Positions 46,356 to 56,349 of a DNA stretch of 64,000 nt are shown here, piece by piece. Source of the stretch: an uncultured Bacteroidales bacterium. GTDB lineage: Bacteria > Bacteroidota > Bacteroidia > Bacteroidales > Muribaculaceae. Positions within the stretch are counted from its first letter, which is position 1; every line of letters starts with the position of its first letter. The notes beneath the pieces are model-generated. The model did not search any database, was not told the DNA's origin, and worked only from the letters and a program-made list of their open reading frames with translations. The stretch spans positions 124,001 through 188,000 of the forward strand of contig CACXLJ010000007.1 in the NCBI GenBank assembly GCA_902768435.1. Direction: 5' to 3'. The position numbers were made by a program, and so were the translations under genes.

Positions 46356-47150
46356 CTACACAGCCACAGGTGCCTTGATGCCGGGATAGGGGTCGTAGCC
46401 CTCGAGTGTGAAGTCCTCGTACTGGAAGTCGAAGATGCTCTTCACCTCGGGGTTGAGCACCATGCGCGGCAACTGACGCGGCGTGCGGCTCAACTGCAAC
46501 TGCACCTGGTCTAAATGGTTGAGATAGATGTGCGCATCGCCAAAGGTATGAATAAACTCACCGGGTTCCAGACCTGTGACCTGCGCCATCATCATGAGCA
46601 GCAGCGAATAGGATGCTATGTTGAAGGGCACGCCCAGAAACAGGTCGGCACTGCGCTGGTAGAGCTGCAGGCTCAACTTGCCGTCGGCTACATAGAACTG
46701 GAAGAGCGAGTGGCACGGAGGCAGCTTCATGCTGGGCACATCGGCCACATTCCAGGCACTCACCATGATGCGGCGCGAGTCGGGGTTGTGCTTCAGCAAA
46801 TCGACCACCTGTGCAATCTGGTCGATGGTGCCGCCATGGCCATCGGGCCAGGAACGCCACTGGTGCCCATAGACGGGACCCAGGTCGCCATTCGCGTCGG
46901 CCCACTCGTCCCAGATGCTCACGCCATGATCTTTGAGATACTTGATGTTGGTATCACCCTGCAGGAACCACAGCAGTTCGTAGATAATTGACTTGAGATG
47001 AACCTTTTTGGTGGTGAGCAGAGGGAAGCCGTCGGCCAGGTTGCAGCGCAACTGATAGCCAAAGATGCTCTTGGTGCCGGTGCCCGTACGGTCGGTCTTG
47101 AGGGTGCCATTCTGCATCACATGACGCAGCAGGTCGAGATACTGTTTCAT
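46356..47150 (-). CDS. thyA: Thymidylate synthase
   Basis: 264 residues from the ATG at 47150, the same length as E. coli ThyA. It methylates dUMP to dTMP using methylene-tetrahydrofolate. Motifs: [35 protein letters not shown] with the catalytic Cys, [21 protein letters not shown] and [15 protein letters not shown]. The frame is open to 47411, but a full promoter (47170-47201) sits inside that extension, which fixes the start with a leader of about 12 nt. folA follows. Confidence 0.96.
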   Translation of the reverse strand: MKQYLDLLRHVMQNGTLKTDRTGTGTKSIFGYQLRCNLADGFPLLTTKKVHLKSIIYELLWFLQGDTNIKYLKDHGVSIWDEWADANGDLGPVYGHQWRSWPDGHGGTIDQIAQVVDLLKHNPDSRRIMVSAWNVADVPSMKLPPCHSLFQFYVADGKLSLQLYQRSADLFLGVPFNIASYSLLLMMMAQVTGLEPGEFIHTFGDAHIYLNHLDQVQLQLSRTPRQLPRMVLNPEVKSIFDFQYEDFTLEGYDPYPGIKAPVAV

Positions 47151-47169
47151 GACGGTGTTTAGTTTCTTG

Positions 47170-47201
47170 CAAAAATAGTGAAAATAATCCACACGCACAA
47201 A
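47170..47201 (-). promoter_or_regulatory. Promoter of thyA
   Basis: Minus-strand TTTG (47198-47201), 20-bp spacer, TATTTTTG (47170-47177): a full consensus match. Confidence 0.75.
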
Positions 47202-47396
47202 CCACACACAAAAACACAGACCTAAAAACCAGCAAAAAACAAAAAAACCGCCAAAGACTACCGAAAAACACAAAAATTTACAAATCCAAATATTTTTACA
47301 AAATTTTACATTTAACCAAAACCTAGTATTCATCGGCCTTTGCGTGGGGTTGTTAATAACTTTTTGTGTGTAAATGAAAATTTTTTGCTGTTTAGA

Positions 47397-47429
47397 TTTG
47401 TAAACTTCCATAAATTATAACTAACTTTA
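47397..47429 (+). promoter_or_regulatory. Promoter of the dcw cluster
   Basis: TTTG (47397-47400), 21-bp spacer, TAACTTTA (47422-47429), one mismatch. The predicted leader is about 65 nt and contains a terminator-like hairpin. Confidence 0.6.
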
Positions 47430-47440
47430 CAAGCGAATTA

Positions 47441-47470
47441 AAAAAAGGATGCTCATCGGCTCCTTTTTCT
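47441..47470 (+). terminator. Terminator-like hairpin in dcw leader
   Basis: AAAAAGGA (47442-47449) pairs with TCCTTTTT (47461-47468), with a GC/GC inner pair and a small loop, followed by CTTTC. It lies between the promoter and the rsmH ATG, so it could act as an attenuator, or end a transcript from upstream. Confidence 0.5.
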
Positions 47471-47500
47471 TTCTAAATCAATACTATTAACGCTTGTTGC

Positions 47501-48412
47501 ATGAACAGTGAAACTTACCATATTCCGGCGCTTCTTGAGCAATGTATGGCAGGCCTTGACATCAAGGCCGACGGGACCTATGTCGACGCCACCTTTGGTG
47601 GTGGCGGCCATAGCCGCGCTATCATGCAACAACTTGGTAGTGAGGGACATTTATTCAGTTTTGACCAAGACCTTGACGCCTACAGGAACCGAATTGACGA
47701 CGAGCGGTTTACATTTGTACACGGAAACTTTGCATTTCTAAAGAATTTTCTGCGTTACTATCACTGCGAGCAGGTAGATGGCATCCTGGCCGACCTAGGC
47801 GTGTCGTTCCACCACTTCGACGACGCTGAGCGCGGATTCTCGTTCCGCTTTGAGGACAGCGCCCTGGACATGCGCATGAACAAGAACGCCCAGCACGACG
47901 CCGCATGGGTGCTGATGAACTACAGCGAGGAGCAGCTGGCCGATGTCCTTTACCTGTACGGCGAACTGAAGCAGGCCCGCCGCATGGCACACGCCATTGT
48001 CACGAGCCGCTCGAGCAGCCCCATAGGCACCACCGCCCAGTTGCTTGCCATCGTCAAGCCATTCATCAGGCCTGCACAGGAAAAGAAAGAACTGGCACAG
48101 GTGTTCCAGGCACTGCGCATCGAGGTGAACCACGAGATTGATGTGCTCAAGCAAATGCTCAACCAGTCGCTCGAGGTGCTCAAGCCCGGTGGCCGCCTCG
48201 CCATCATCACCTATCACTCGCTCGAAGACCGCCTGGTGAAGAACTTCATGCGCAGCGGTAACATTGAGGGAAAGATTGAGAAAGACTTCTTCGGTCAGGT
48301 GAACACGCCCTGGAAACTTGTGAACAACAAGGTGATAGTGCCCGACGAAGCCGAGATAGCAAACAACCCACGGTCGAGAAGCGCCAAACTGCGCGTGGCC
48401 GAGAAGATATAA
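47501..48412 (+). CDS. rsmH: 16S rRNA m4C1402 methyltransferase
   Basis: 303 residues. RsmH methylates N4 of C1402 in the ribosomal P site. Motifs: YHIPALLEQCMAGL, DATFGGGGHSRAI (SAM motif I), FSFDQDLDA, GILADLGVSFHHFDDAERGFSFR, LDMRM and ITYHSLEDRLVKNFM. The end (NNPRSRSAKLRVAEKI) is typical. First gene of the dcw cluster; mraZ is missing upstream. The FtsL-like gene follows after 31 bp. Confidence 0.95.
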   Translation: MNSETYHIPALLEQCMAGLDIKADGTYVDATFGGGGHSRAIMQQLGSEGHLFSFDQDLDAYRNRIDDERFTFVHGNFAFLKNFLRYYHCEQVDGILADLGVSFHHFDDAERGFSFRFEDSALDMRMNKNAQHDAAWVLMNYSEEQLADVLYLYGELKQARRMAHAIVTSRSSSPIGTTAQLLAIVKPFIRPAQEKKELAQVFQALRIEVNHEIDVLKQMLNQSLEVLKPGGRLAIITYHSLEDRLVKNFMRSGNIEGKIEKDFFGQVNTPWKLVNNKVIVPDEAEIANNPRSRSAKLRVAEKI

Positions 48413-48443
48413 AAAACCACAAAACCCCGATAATAAACAGACT

Positions 48444-48779
48444 ATGGCATCACAAAACAATAACAGCTCGAAAATCGTGCGCAATGTTGTGCAAGGACGC
48501 ATTTTTCTCACGCTCAACTTCTTCAAGAAGAACTGGGTGTATGCGCTCGCCTTCATCGTGCTCATGCTCATGTACATCAGCAACAAGTATATGTGCCAGA
48601 ACCATCTGCAGCAAGTGATGCAACTGCGACTTGAACTCGACAATGCGCGCACCGATTGTGTGACGGCCAGCGCCAAATACAACTCCATGATACGCGAAAG
48701 CCAAATGAAGAATCTTGTAGACACGATGCATCTTGGACTAACATCACCCGATCAGCCACCCTACAAATTATTTGAATAA
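48444..48779 (+). CDS. ftsL: FtsL-like division protein
   Basis: 111 residues: a short cytoplasmic tail, one transmembrane helix (about 31-48, WVYALAFIVLMLMYISNKY) and a periplasmic coiled coil (HLQQVMQLRLELDNARTDCVTASAKYN). This is the size and topology of FtsL of Bacteroidetes, and its place between rsmH and ftsI supports the call. FtsL forms a complex with FtsQ and FtsB to activate FtsWI. Sequence identity in this family is low, so the name rests largely on context. Confidence 0.85.
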   Translation: MASQNNNSSKIVRNVVQGRIFLTLNFFKKNWVYALAFIVLMLMYISNKYMCQNHLQQVMQLRLELDNARTDCVTASAKYNSMIRESQMKNLVDTMHLGLTSPDQPPYKLFE

Positions 48780-48780
48780 T

Positions 48781-50838
48781 ATGAAACAGTCAAACAAAAA
48801 ACACATTTTGATGCGTTACTCACTGATAGTGGGTTTCATGCTTCTTTTCTCGACACTCATCATCTATGACATGTTCAAGACCACCGTGGTCTACGGTTCG
48901 CTCTGGAACAAGAAAGCAGCCGAGATTCTTTCTGACACTACAATCATCGAACCCGAACGAGGTATGATTCTGGCCGACGACGGCTCGGTGCTCGCAGCCA
49001 ACCTGCGATTCTTCACCGCCCGCGTCGACTGGAAGACATCGGGATTCGACCAACAAGCCTTCACCGACTCGCTGCCGGCTTTGTGCGACAGTCTGCACAG
49101 TTTCGACCCATCAAAGACACAGGACCAGTGGCGCAACGAACTGCTCGCCGCCAAGGCAAAGGGCAAACGCGCTTACCGCCTGTTCTCTCGACTCTCCCAC
49201 TCTGAATACAAGCGCATCAAGAGTTTCCCGTTCTTCAACATGAAGCCCGGCAAGACGGGGCTTTATGCCGAACTCAAGATGTCGCGTTGCAAACCCTATG
49301 GAAAAATGGCATCACGAAGCATCGGCAGCACCGGTGAGGACAAGACAAGCAAAAGCATTCACGGACGCTCGGGCCTGGAAATGGCACTCGACACGCCCCT
49401 CTACGGCGTGCCCGGGCAAGCCAAGCGCATCCAGCTCACCAACAGCATCGTGGACTGGGAAAATGTGCCTGCCGTGAAAGGCTATGACATCACCACCACC
49501 ATCAACATTCAGCTGCAAGACATCGTGGAGAACGAACTCTACAGCATGCTCGTGAAGAGCGAGGCCCAGTGGGGCACCGCCGTGCTCATGGAGGTGGCAA
49601 CCGGCGAAATCAAGGCCATATCGAACCTGGAGAAAAACGAAGAAGGGACCGACTATGTTGAAGGTCGCAACAATGCTGTGACGGGTTACGAGCCTGGCTC
49701 GGTGATGAAACCCATCTCGATGCTGGTGGCGCTGGAAGACGGCATTGTGAAGAGCATCGACGAGCAATGGGCAACCGGCTCGGTGTGGAACTACTGCAAC
49801 CGCCCCATCAAGGACCACTACGGCAGCGCCACCCTCTCGCCCAAGGAAATCATCGAGCGCTCGTCGAACATTGGCATGTCGAAAATCATCATCTCGAAAT
49901 ATGGCGAGAACCCCGACGGTTTCCGCAAGCGTCTGGAGCAAATGGGATTCTTCGACGAGTTCCACTCGGGTATCGGGGGTGAAATGATTCCCAGATTCCC
50001 GAAACTCAAGAACGACAATGGCGGCCGCATCTCGCTCTCGCGCATGGCATTCGGCTACACCACCGAAATCCCGCCGCTGCGCACACTCGCCATCTACAAC
50101 GCCATTGCCAACGACGGCAAGTTTGTGCGTCCGCACCTGGTGAAGAAATACTCGCGCGAAGGGCAACCCGACTCCATCGTGCCCGTGACCTACATTCGCG
50201 AACACATCTGCTCGCCTGAGAACGCCGCCAAACTGCGCCAGTGTCTGCGCGAGGTGGTGTGGGGCAGCCGAGGCACCGCCCGCAAGTGGGTGCAGGACGA
50301 AAGAGTGATGATTGCCGGCAAGACCGGAACTGCCTATACCCTGGAAGGCGGCCACTACGGCAGTCAAAAGCGATATGCCTTCTGCGGATTCTTCCCCTAT
50401 GACAAGCCCAAATACTCGTGCATGGTGCTCATTCGTGGCGGTCAAATCGCCTCGGCGGGAGCCAGCAGCGGCACCGTGCTCAAGAACATTGCCCTGCGCA
50501 TGTATGCCCGCGGCATGCTGGGCACCGACAGCGACTACAAGGCCAACAACGAGAATGCCGACAAGCAGCCCCGACTCTTTGCCACGCTCAACCCCGAGCG
50601 CAACAAGAACCTGCGCAACGGCATCGGCCTGGGCGCCCTCAAGGTGTTTGCCAAGGCTAAAGACAACAACAAGGGCGTGCCCAATGTGCTGGGCTTGAAT
50701 GTGCGCGACGCAGTGGCCACGCTCGAACGCCGCGGCATCAATGTGCGCGTACACGGAAACGGCTGTGTGACAGGACAGAGCCTGGCGGCTGGCAGTGCCT
50801 ATCACCGCGGCGACCAAATATTGCTAACTCTCAGATAA
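48781..50838 (+). CDS. ftsI: Penicillin-binding protein 3 / FtsI with C-terminal PASTA domain
   Basis: 685 residues from the ATG at 48781; a TTG three codons upstream overlaps ftsL. Class B PBP: N-terminal anchor helix (about 13-33), dimerisation domain, then transpeptidase with S307-x-x-K (EPGSVMKP), SSN (361-363) and KTGT (K514). A PASTA domain closes the protein (about 628-685, [23 protein letters not shown]). It crosslinks septal peptidoglycan with FtsW. Such PASTA-bearing FtsI forms are usual in Bacteroidetes dcw clusters. Confidence 0.95.
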   Translation: MKQSNKKHILMRYSLIVGFMLLFSTLIIYDMFKTTVVYGSLWNKKAAEILSDTTIIEPERGMILADDGSVLAANLRFFTARVDWKTSGFDQQAFTDSLPALCDSLHSFDPSKTQDQWRNELLAAKAKGKRAYRLFSRLSHSEYKRIKSFPFFNMKPGKTGLYAELKMSRCKPYGKMASRSIGSTGEDKTSKSIHGRSGLEMALDTPLYGVPGQAKRIQLTNSIVDWENVPAVKGYDITTTINIQLQDIVENELYSMLVKSEAQWGTAVLMEVATGEIKAISNLEKNEEGTDYVEGRNNAVTGYEPGSVMKPISMLVALEDGIVKSIDEQWATGSVWNYCNRPIKDHYGSATLSPKEIIERSSNIGMSKIIISKYGENPDGFRKRLEQMGFFDEFHSGIGGEMIPRFPKLKNDNGGRISLSRMAFGYTTEIPPLRTLAIYNAIANDGKFVRPHLVKKYSREGQPDSIVPVTYIREHICSPENAAKLRQCLREVVWGSRGTARKWVQDERVMIAGKTGTAYTLEGGHYGSQKRYAFCGFFPYDKPKYSCMVLIRGGQIASAGASSGTVLKNIALRMYARGMLGTDSDYKANNENADKQPRLFATLNPERNKNLRNGIGLGALKVFAKAKDNNKGVPNVLGLNVRDAVATLERRGINVRVHGNGCVTGQSLAAGSAYHRGDQILLTLR

Positions 50839-50864
50839 TGTTAACTTTAAATCAACAATACATC

Positions 50865-52331
50865 ATGACAAAGACTCTAAAGCAATTAATACAGGCCATC
50901 GACACCCTGAAAATTGTGGGTGACGAGCAAGTGACTATCAGCGGCATCACATGCGACTCGCGCGAAGCGAGCCAAGGCGCACTGTTCATCGCCGTCAAGG
51001 GTGTTGCAGTCGATGCCCACCGCTTTATTCCCGATGTGATTGCCAAAGGGGCAGCAGCCATTGTGTGCCAGGACCTGCCCGACGAGCAGCCACAGGGCGT
51101 AACCTTTGTGCAGGTAGCCGACTCGCAAATCGCACTTGCCAAACTCGCCTCGGAATGGTTCGACCGCCCCTCCGAGAAACTGAAACTGGTGGGCGTGACC
51201 GGCACCAACGGCAAGACTACCACCGCCACGCTGCTCTATGAAATGGCACAACTCATGGGCTACAAGGCTGGCCTGCTCTCGACCGTGCAGAACATCATCG
51301 ACAAGAAGGTGATTCCTGCCAAGCAGACCACCCCCGACCATATAACCCTGAACAGCATGCTTCACGACATGGTGATGGCAGGCTGCGACTATGCCTTTAT
51401 GGAAGTGAGTTCGCATGCATGCTCGCAGCACCGCATCGACGGCCTCACCTTCAAGGGTGGCATCTTCACCAACCTCACCCGCGACCACCTGGACTATCAC
51501 AAGACCGTCGAGAACTATATCGAGGCCAAGAAGATGTTCTTCGACGCCCTGCCCGCCACAGCCTTTGCGCTGGTGAACATCGACGACAAGGTGGGCCAGG
51601 TGATGGTGCAGAACACCAAGGCCAGCAAGTACACCTACTCACTGCGCAGCATAGCCGACTTCAAGGGAAAAATGCTTGAAGACCGCATCGACGGCACCCT
51701 GCTCGAAATCAATGGCAAGGAAATCGAGGTGATGTTCACCGGCCGTTTCAATGCCTACAACCTGCTCTCGGTGTACGGCGCCTCAACACTGCTCGGTTTC
51801 CCCGAAGACGAACTACTCGTGAAGATGTCGCTGCTCAAGCCCGTTGCCGGACGCTTCCAGACGATGCGTTCGCCCCGTGGCTACACGGCCATTGTCGACT
51901 ATGCCCACACCCCCGATGCACTGGTGAATGTGCTCAATGCCATCAGCGAGGTGCTGAACGGCAAGGGCGACATCATCACCGTGTGCGGCTGCGGCGGCGA
52001 CCGTGACAAGGGCAAACGCCCCATCATGGCGCGCGAGGCTGCCACACGCAGCGACAAGGTGATACTCACAAGCGACAACCCCCGCACCGAGGACCCCGAA
52101 GCCATACTGCGCGACATGCAGGCCGGCATCAACAGTTACCAGAGCACCAAGGTGGTGAAAATCACCGACCGCCGTCAGGCCATAGCCACTGCATGCATGC
52201 TTGCCAAGGCGGGCGATGTGGTGCTGGTTGCCGGCAAGGGGCACGAAGACTACCAGGAGATTAACGGCGTGAAGCATCACTTCGACGACCGTGAAGTGAT
52301 TCAGGAAATATTCAAGAACGAAAAACTCTAA
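50865..52331 (+). CDS. murE: UDP-MurNAc-tripeptide ligase (meso-DAP adding)
   Basis: 488 residues from the ATG at 50865; an in-frame ATG at 50838 overlaps the ftsI stop and would add nine residues. MurE adds the third amino acid to UDP-MurNAc-L-Ala-D-Glu. ATP motif GTNGKT begins at G113. The DNPR motif (D404-R407, SDNPRTEDP) indicates meso-diaminopimelate rather than lysine. Further signatures: [37 protein letters not shown] and [12 protein letters not shown]. mraY follows after 12 bp. Confidence 0.95.
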   Translation: MTKTLKQLIQAIDTLKIVGDEQVTISGITCDSREASQGALFIAVKGVAVDAHRFIPDVIAKGAAAIVCQDLPDEQPQGVTFVQVADSQIALAKLASEWFDRPSEKLKLVGVTGTNGKTTTATLLYEMAQLMGYKAGLLSTVQNIIDKKVIPAKQTTPDHITLNSMLHDMVMAGCDYAFMEVSSHACSQHRIDGLTFKGGIFTNLTRDHLDYHKTVENYIEAKKMFFDALPATAFALVNIDDKVGQVMVQNTKASKYTYSLRSIADFKGKMLEDRIDGTLLEINGKEIEVMFTGRFNAYNLLSVYGASTLLGFPEDELLVKMSLLKPVAGRFQTMRSPRGYTAIVDYAHTPDALVNVLNAISEVLNGKGDIITVCGCGGDRDKGKRPIMAREAATRSDKVILTSDNPRTEDPEAILRDMQAGINSYQSTKVVKITDRRQAIATACMLAKAGDVVLVAGKGHEDYQEINGVKHHFDDREVIQEIFKNEKL

Positions 52332-52343
52332 ATCTATCGCAAT

Positions 52344-53603
52344 ATGTTTTACCACTTATTTCACTTTCTGCAGGAATACAACATTCCAGGTGCACGACTC
52401 TTTGACTACATCACATTCAGGGCAGGATTTGCACTGCTGCTGTCACTGTTCATCGCCATTGTGATAGGCCGCCGCATCATCGACCGACTGCAAATCATGC
52501 AGGTGGGCGAACTCGTGCGCAACCTGGGTCTGCAAGGGCAACTGGAGAAGAAAGGCACCCCCACCATGGGCGGTATCATCATCATCATCTCCATCCTCAT
52601 TCCTTGCCTGTTGCTGGGTAAACTCAACAATGTGTACATGATTCTCATGATTGTGTCGACCATCTGGTGCGGTGCGCTGGGCTTTGCCGACGACTACATC
52701 AAGGTGGCTCACCACAACAAAGAGGGCATGAAGGGCAAATTCAAGATTGTGGGTCAGGTGGGTCTGGGACTCATTGTGGGCCTCACCATGTACTTGAGCC
52801 CTGCCGTTGTCATGAGCGAGAATGTGGAAGTGGTCGACCCTGAAACACACGAACTGGTCATCGAACACAAGGCGCAAAACATCAAGTCGACGCAAACCAC
52901 CATCCCCTTTGTGAAGAACCACAACTTCGACTATGCCTACCTCACCAAGTGGATGGGCGACAGCGCGCAAACTGGCGGATGGATTGTGTTCATCCTTGTC
53001 ACCATCTTCGTGATTACTGCAGTGAGCAACGGTGCCAACCTGACCGACGGACTTGACGGACTTGCGACCGGAACCTCGGCCATCATAGGCGTTGCCCTCG
53101 CCATCATGTGTTACCTGGGGGGCAATGTCATCTACTCTACCTACCTGAACATCATGTATATCCCCGACAGTTCAGAGCTGGTGGTGTATGCTGCGGCATT
53201 TATCGGCGCCACCATCGGCTTCCTGTGGTACAACTCCTATCCGGCGCAGGTGTTCATGGGCGATACGGGCAGCCTGTGCCTGGGTGGCATCATTGCCGTG
53301 TTTGCCATCCTCATACGCAAGGAGCTGCTCATTCCCATCCTGTGCGCCATCTTCTTTGTTGAAGATCTCTCGGTGATGATTCAGGTGCTCTACTTCAAGA
53401 TCACGAAGCGCAAGAGCGGCGTGGGCAAGCGCATCTTCAAGATGACGCCTTTGCATCACCACTTCCAGGTGCCAGCCGGGCAGGTCGATGCCAAATGGCA
53501 AAATCCCAAGGGAGCCATCCCGGAATCGAAGATTGTGATGCGCTTCTTCCTGGTAGCCATCTTCCTCGCTGTAATTACTTTCGTAACTCTCAAAATTCGC
53601 TAA
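52344..53603 (+). CDS. mraY: Phospho-MurNAc-pentapeptide transferase
   Basis: 419 residues, ten membrane helices expected. MraY transfers phospho-MurNAc-pentapeptide to undecaprenyl phosphate, forming lipid I. Motifs: KKGTPTMGGIIII, FADDYIKV (DD metal/catalytic site), NGANLTDGLDGLATG, NSYPAQVFMGDTGSL and KRIFKMTPLHHHFQ. A hydrophilic insertion of about 45 residues (ENVEVVDPETHELVIEHKAQ...) lies between helices, as in other Bacteroidetes MraY, making it longer than the E. coli enzyme (360). Confidence 0.96.
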   Translation: MFYHLFHFLQEYNIPGARLFDYITFRAGFALLLSLFIAIVIGRRIIDRLQIMQVGELVRNLGLQGQLEKKGTPTMGGIIIIISILIPCLLLGKLNNVYMILMIVSTIWCGALGFADDYIKVAHHNKEGMKGKFKIVGQVGLGLIVGLTMYLSPAVVMSENVEVVDPETHELVIEHKAQNIKSTQTTIPFVKNHNFDYAYLTKWMGDSAQTGGWIVFILVTIFVITAVSNGANLTDGLDGLATGTSAIIGVALAIMCYLGGNVIYSTYLNIMYIPDSSELVVYAAAFIGATIGFLWYNSYPAQVFMGDTGSLCLGGIIAVFAILIRKELLIPILCAIFFVEDLSVMIQVLYFKITKRKSGVGKRIFKMTPLHHHFQVPAGQVDAKWQNPKGAIPESKIVMRFFLVAIFLAVITFVTLKIR

Positions 53604-53632
53604 TTTACACATCAAAAATAGATTAAAATAAA

Positions 53633-54985
53633 ATGGAGAACAATTTAACTAAAAACATCGTGATTCTGGGCGGCGCCGAGAGCGGCGTGGGCGCTGCTGT
53701 GCTTGCCAAAGTGAAAGGGTTCAATGTGTGGCTCTCGGACATGGGCACCATCAAACCCAAATTCAAGGAAAAACTTGAAGAGTACCACATCGACTGGGAA
53801 GAAGGTGGCCACACCGAGGCAAAAATTCTCGCTGCACACGAGATTATCAAGAGCCCGGGCATCCCCGAGACGGCACCCATTGTGAAAAAGGCTATTGCCA
53901 AGAACATTCCCATCATCAGTGAAATAGAGTTTGCAGGCCGCTATACCGACGCCAAGATGGTGTGCATCACCGGCAGCAACGGCAAGACTACCACCACACT
54001 GCTCACCTACCACATTCTGCAGAAAGCAGGTCTCAATGTGGGTCTTGCAGGCAATGTGGGCAACAGCCTTGCCTATCAGGTAGCCACCACGCACCACGAT
54101 GTGTATGTGATTGAGCTGAGCAGTTTCCAGCTCGACAATATGTATGAATTTAAAGCCAATGTGGCGGTGCTGCTCAACATCACGCCCGACCACCTGGACC
54201 GCTACGACTTCAAGATGGAGAACTATGCCGCCGCCAAATTCCGCATCATGCAGAACCAGACGAGCGACGACACCTTCATCTTTTGGTACGACGACCCCAT
54301 TATCGCTGCACAACTCAAGCAGGTGAACACCGAGGCAAGACTCTTGCCCTTCACCGCACGCAACGACGAGAATTGTGCCGCCTTCATGGCCGACGATGTG
54401 CTCCACTTCAACCTGCCCGAGAATGCTTGGGAGATAAATCGCAGCGAACTCTCGCTCAAGGGATTGCACAATATCTACAACTCTATGGCTGCCAGCCTCT
54501 CGGCATCGGTGCTCGACATCAAGAACGAGGTGATTCGCGCCGCGCTTGCCGACTTTGAGGCAGTAGAACACAGGCTCCAGTTCATCAGGAAAGTGGGCGG
54601 TGTGACCTATATCAACGACTCCAAAGCCACCAATGTGAACGCTACCTGGTATGCCCTGGAAAGCATGACCGAACCCGTGGTGCTCATCCTGGGCGGTGTG
54701 GACAAGGGCAACGACTACAGCGAAATTGAGCCCCTGGTGAAGGAAAAGGTGAAAGCCATTGTGTGCCTGGGCGTTGACAATGCCAAGCTGCACAACTTCT
54801 TTGACGGCAAAGTGCCCGTTGTGACCGATGCCCGCAGCATGGCCGAGTGTGTGGAGAAGTGCCACGCCCTTGCCGAGAGCGGCAACACCGTGCTGCTGTC
54901 GCCCTGCTGTGCCAGTTTTGACCTGTTCAAGAACATGGAAGATCGCGGTGAGCAATTTAAAGAAAATGTGAACAAAATCTCTTAA
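53633..54985 (+). CDS. murD: UDP-MurNAc-L-Ala D-glutamate ligase
   Basis: 450 residues. MurD adds D-Glu to UDP-MurNAc-L-Ala in the cytoplasm. The N-terminal Rossmann segment is IVILGGAESGVGAAVLAK; ATP motif CITGSNGKTTTT; VIELSSFQLDN; LNITPDHLDRY; EHRLQFIRKVGGVTYINDSKATN; and LILGGVDKGNDY. All are typical. The stop overlaps the ftsW start by one base (TAATG), which points to coupled translation. Confidence 0.95.
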   Translation: MENNLTKNIVILGGAESGVGAAVLAKVKGFNVWLSDMGTIKPKFKEKLEEYHIDWEEGGHTEAKILAAHEIIKSPGIPETAPIVKKAIAKNIPIISEIEFAGRYTDAKMVCITGSNGKTTTTLLTYHILQKAGLNVGLAGNVGNSLAYQVATTHHDVYVIELSSFQLDNMYEFKANVAVLLNITPDHLDRYDFKMENYAAAKFRIMQNQTSDDTFIFWYDDPIIAAQLKQVNTEARLLPFTARNDENCAAFMADDVLHFNLPENAWEINRSELSLKGLHNIYNSMAASLSASVLDIKNEVIRAALADFEAVEHRLQFIRKVGGVTYINDSKATNVNATWYALESMTEPVVLILGGVDKGNDYSEIEPLVKEKVKAIVCLGVDNAKLHNFFDGKVPVVTDARSMAECVEKCHALAESGNTVLLSPCCASFDLFKNMEDRGEQFKENVNKIS

Positions 54986-56349
54986 TGCCCCGCCCCATGT
55001 CAGAAGTCAAACACGATAAAGTGAACAAATATGAAGAGGTGACCAAGAAATATGGTGACCCCTGGATTTGGGGCATCTATTTCACGCTCATCATCATCTC
55101 GATTATCGAGTCGTACAGCGCATCGAGCCGCGAAGTGGCAAAGGCCGGCGTTTATATGCCCATCATCAAGCATTGTGTGTTTCTTGCCGTGGGCTTTGCG
55201 TGCGTCTTTTTCCTGTACCGCTCTAACTACAACAGCAAGAACCTGTTGGCACTCATGATACCGGGGTTGGGGGTGTTCACCATCATCTGCCTTGTTTATG
55301 TAATGCTCTTTGGTGAGGTGATTAACGGCGCCCAGCGAGCCATCTCGCTCCCGGGCGGATTCACCCTGCAGCCTGCCGAACTCGCCAAGTTGTCGATTGT
55401 AACGCTGCTGGCCTACATTCTTGCACGCTCGCAAAAGAACAAGGATGTGACCACCGGCGGCATCATCATGGCGGCATTCATAGTGGCGGTCTTTGGCGGT
55501 CTGCTGCTGCAGAGCGGTTTGACCAACACGCTGCTGCTCATGTGCATCAGCATGTCGATGCTGCTGATAGGCGGCACCCGGTGGAAAAAAATCATCTGCG
55601 TAATGGTGCTTTACGGCATCGTATTCGGGTGTTTCATGCTCATCAAGAAGAACAACGACAGCAAGGAGGCCAATCTGCTTGCTGCCGAGAATGTGGTGAT
55701 GGAAGGCGACACCATTGCCGATAACATGGTAGTTGATTCGAAAAACAAGGTGGACCGCAGCGGCACCTGGAAAAACCGTGTCAAGGAGTGGTGGAACAGC
55801 GACTCGCTCGTTTACCGCCCGCTGACCGACAAGAACCAGCAGGAAATGTTCTCGCGCATGGCGCAGGCACACGGCGGCATCACCGGCGTGGGCATCGGCA
55901 ACTCGCGCGAATGCAGCCGCCTGCCACTGGCATTCAGCGACTACATCTACTCCATCATCGTCGAGGAAACGGGACTCATTGGCGGCGTGTTCGTCATCAT
56001 CCTGTATCTGTGGCTATTGGCACGAGCGGCCATGATTGCGCGCCGATGCCGGCGCGTGCTGCCGGCACTGCTCATCATTGGTATGGCTTCAATGATTGCC
56101 TACCAGGCCCTGTTCCACATGGCCATCAATGCGGGCGTGTTCCCCGTTTCGGGACAACCCTTGCCGCTTGTTTCAAAGGGCGGTACCTCAATCATCGTCA
56201 CTAGCATTGCCTTCGGCATCATGCTCAGCGTGAGCCGAACCATTGCCAACGGAACCAACAAGAGTAACAAATCGGAGGAGAATCAGCTGCCCGAAGGTCT
56301 TGGCGCTGAGAATCCAACACAATTGATTCGCAAAAATGAATGGAAATAA
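54985..56349 (+). CDS. ftsW: Lipid II polymerase / flippase-family protein FtsW
   Basis: 454 residues of the SEDS family, about ten helices. FtsW polymerises lipid II at the septum together with FtsI. Motifs: GAQRAISLPGGFTLQPAELAKLSIV, then a large periplasmic loop (about 225-295), GIGNSRECSRLPLAFSDYIYSIIVEETGLIGG and GVFPVSGQPLPLVSKGGTSIIVTSIAFG. The catalytic Asp of SEDS proteins is expected in the large loop (PLAFSDYI). An ATG four codons in (54997) is an alternative start. Its end overlaps murG by 14 bp. Confidence 0.95.
   Translation: MPRPMSEVKHDKVNKYEEVTKKYGDPWIWGIYFTLIIISIIESYSASSREVAKAGVYMPIIKHCVFLAVGFACVFFLYRSNYNSKNLLALMIPGLGVFTIICLVYVMLFGEVINGAQRAISLPGGFTLQPAELAKLSIVTLLAYILARSQKNKDVTTGGIIMAAFIVAVFGGLLLQSGLTNTLLLMCISMSMLLIGGTRWKKIICVMVLYGIVFGCFMLIKKNNDSKEANLLAAENVVMEGDTIADNMVVDSKNKVDRSGTWKNRVKEWWNSDSLVYRPLTDKNQQEMFSRMAQAHGGITGVGIGNSRECSRLPLAFSDYIYSIIVEETGLIGGVFVIILYLWLLARAAMIARRCRRVLPALLIIGMASMIAYQALFHMAINAGVFPVSGQPLPLVSKGGTSIIVTSIAFGIMLSVSRTIANGTNKSNKSEENQLPEGLGAENPTQLIRKNEWK

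Larger units (their letters stand above)
47151..47500. other. Divergent control region thyA / rsmH, no mraZ
   Basis: 350 bp with outward promoters for both genes, an A/C-rich low-complexity stretch (about 47195-47300) and a leader hairpin (47441-47470). I see no mraZ, which usually stands before rsmH in this cluster. Confidence 0.7.

Noticed and set aside
47151-47411. Longer N-terminus of thyA starting at 47411
   Set aside because: A full promoter lies inside the extension and ThyA has its normal 264 residues from 47150.
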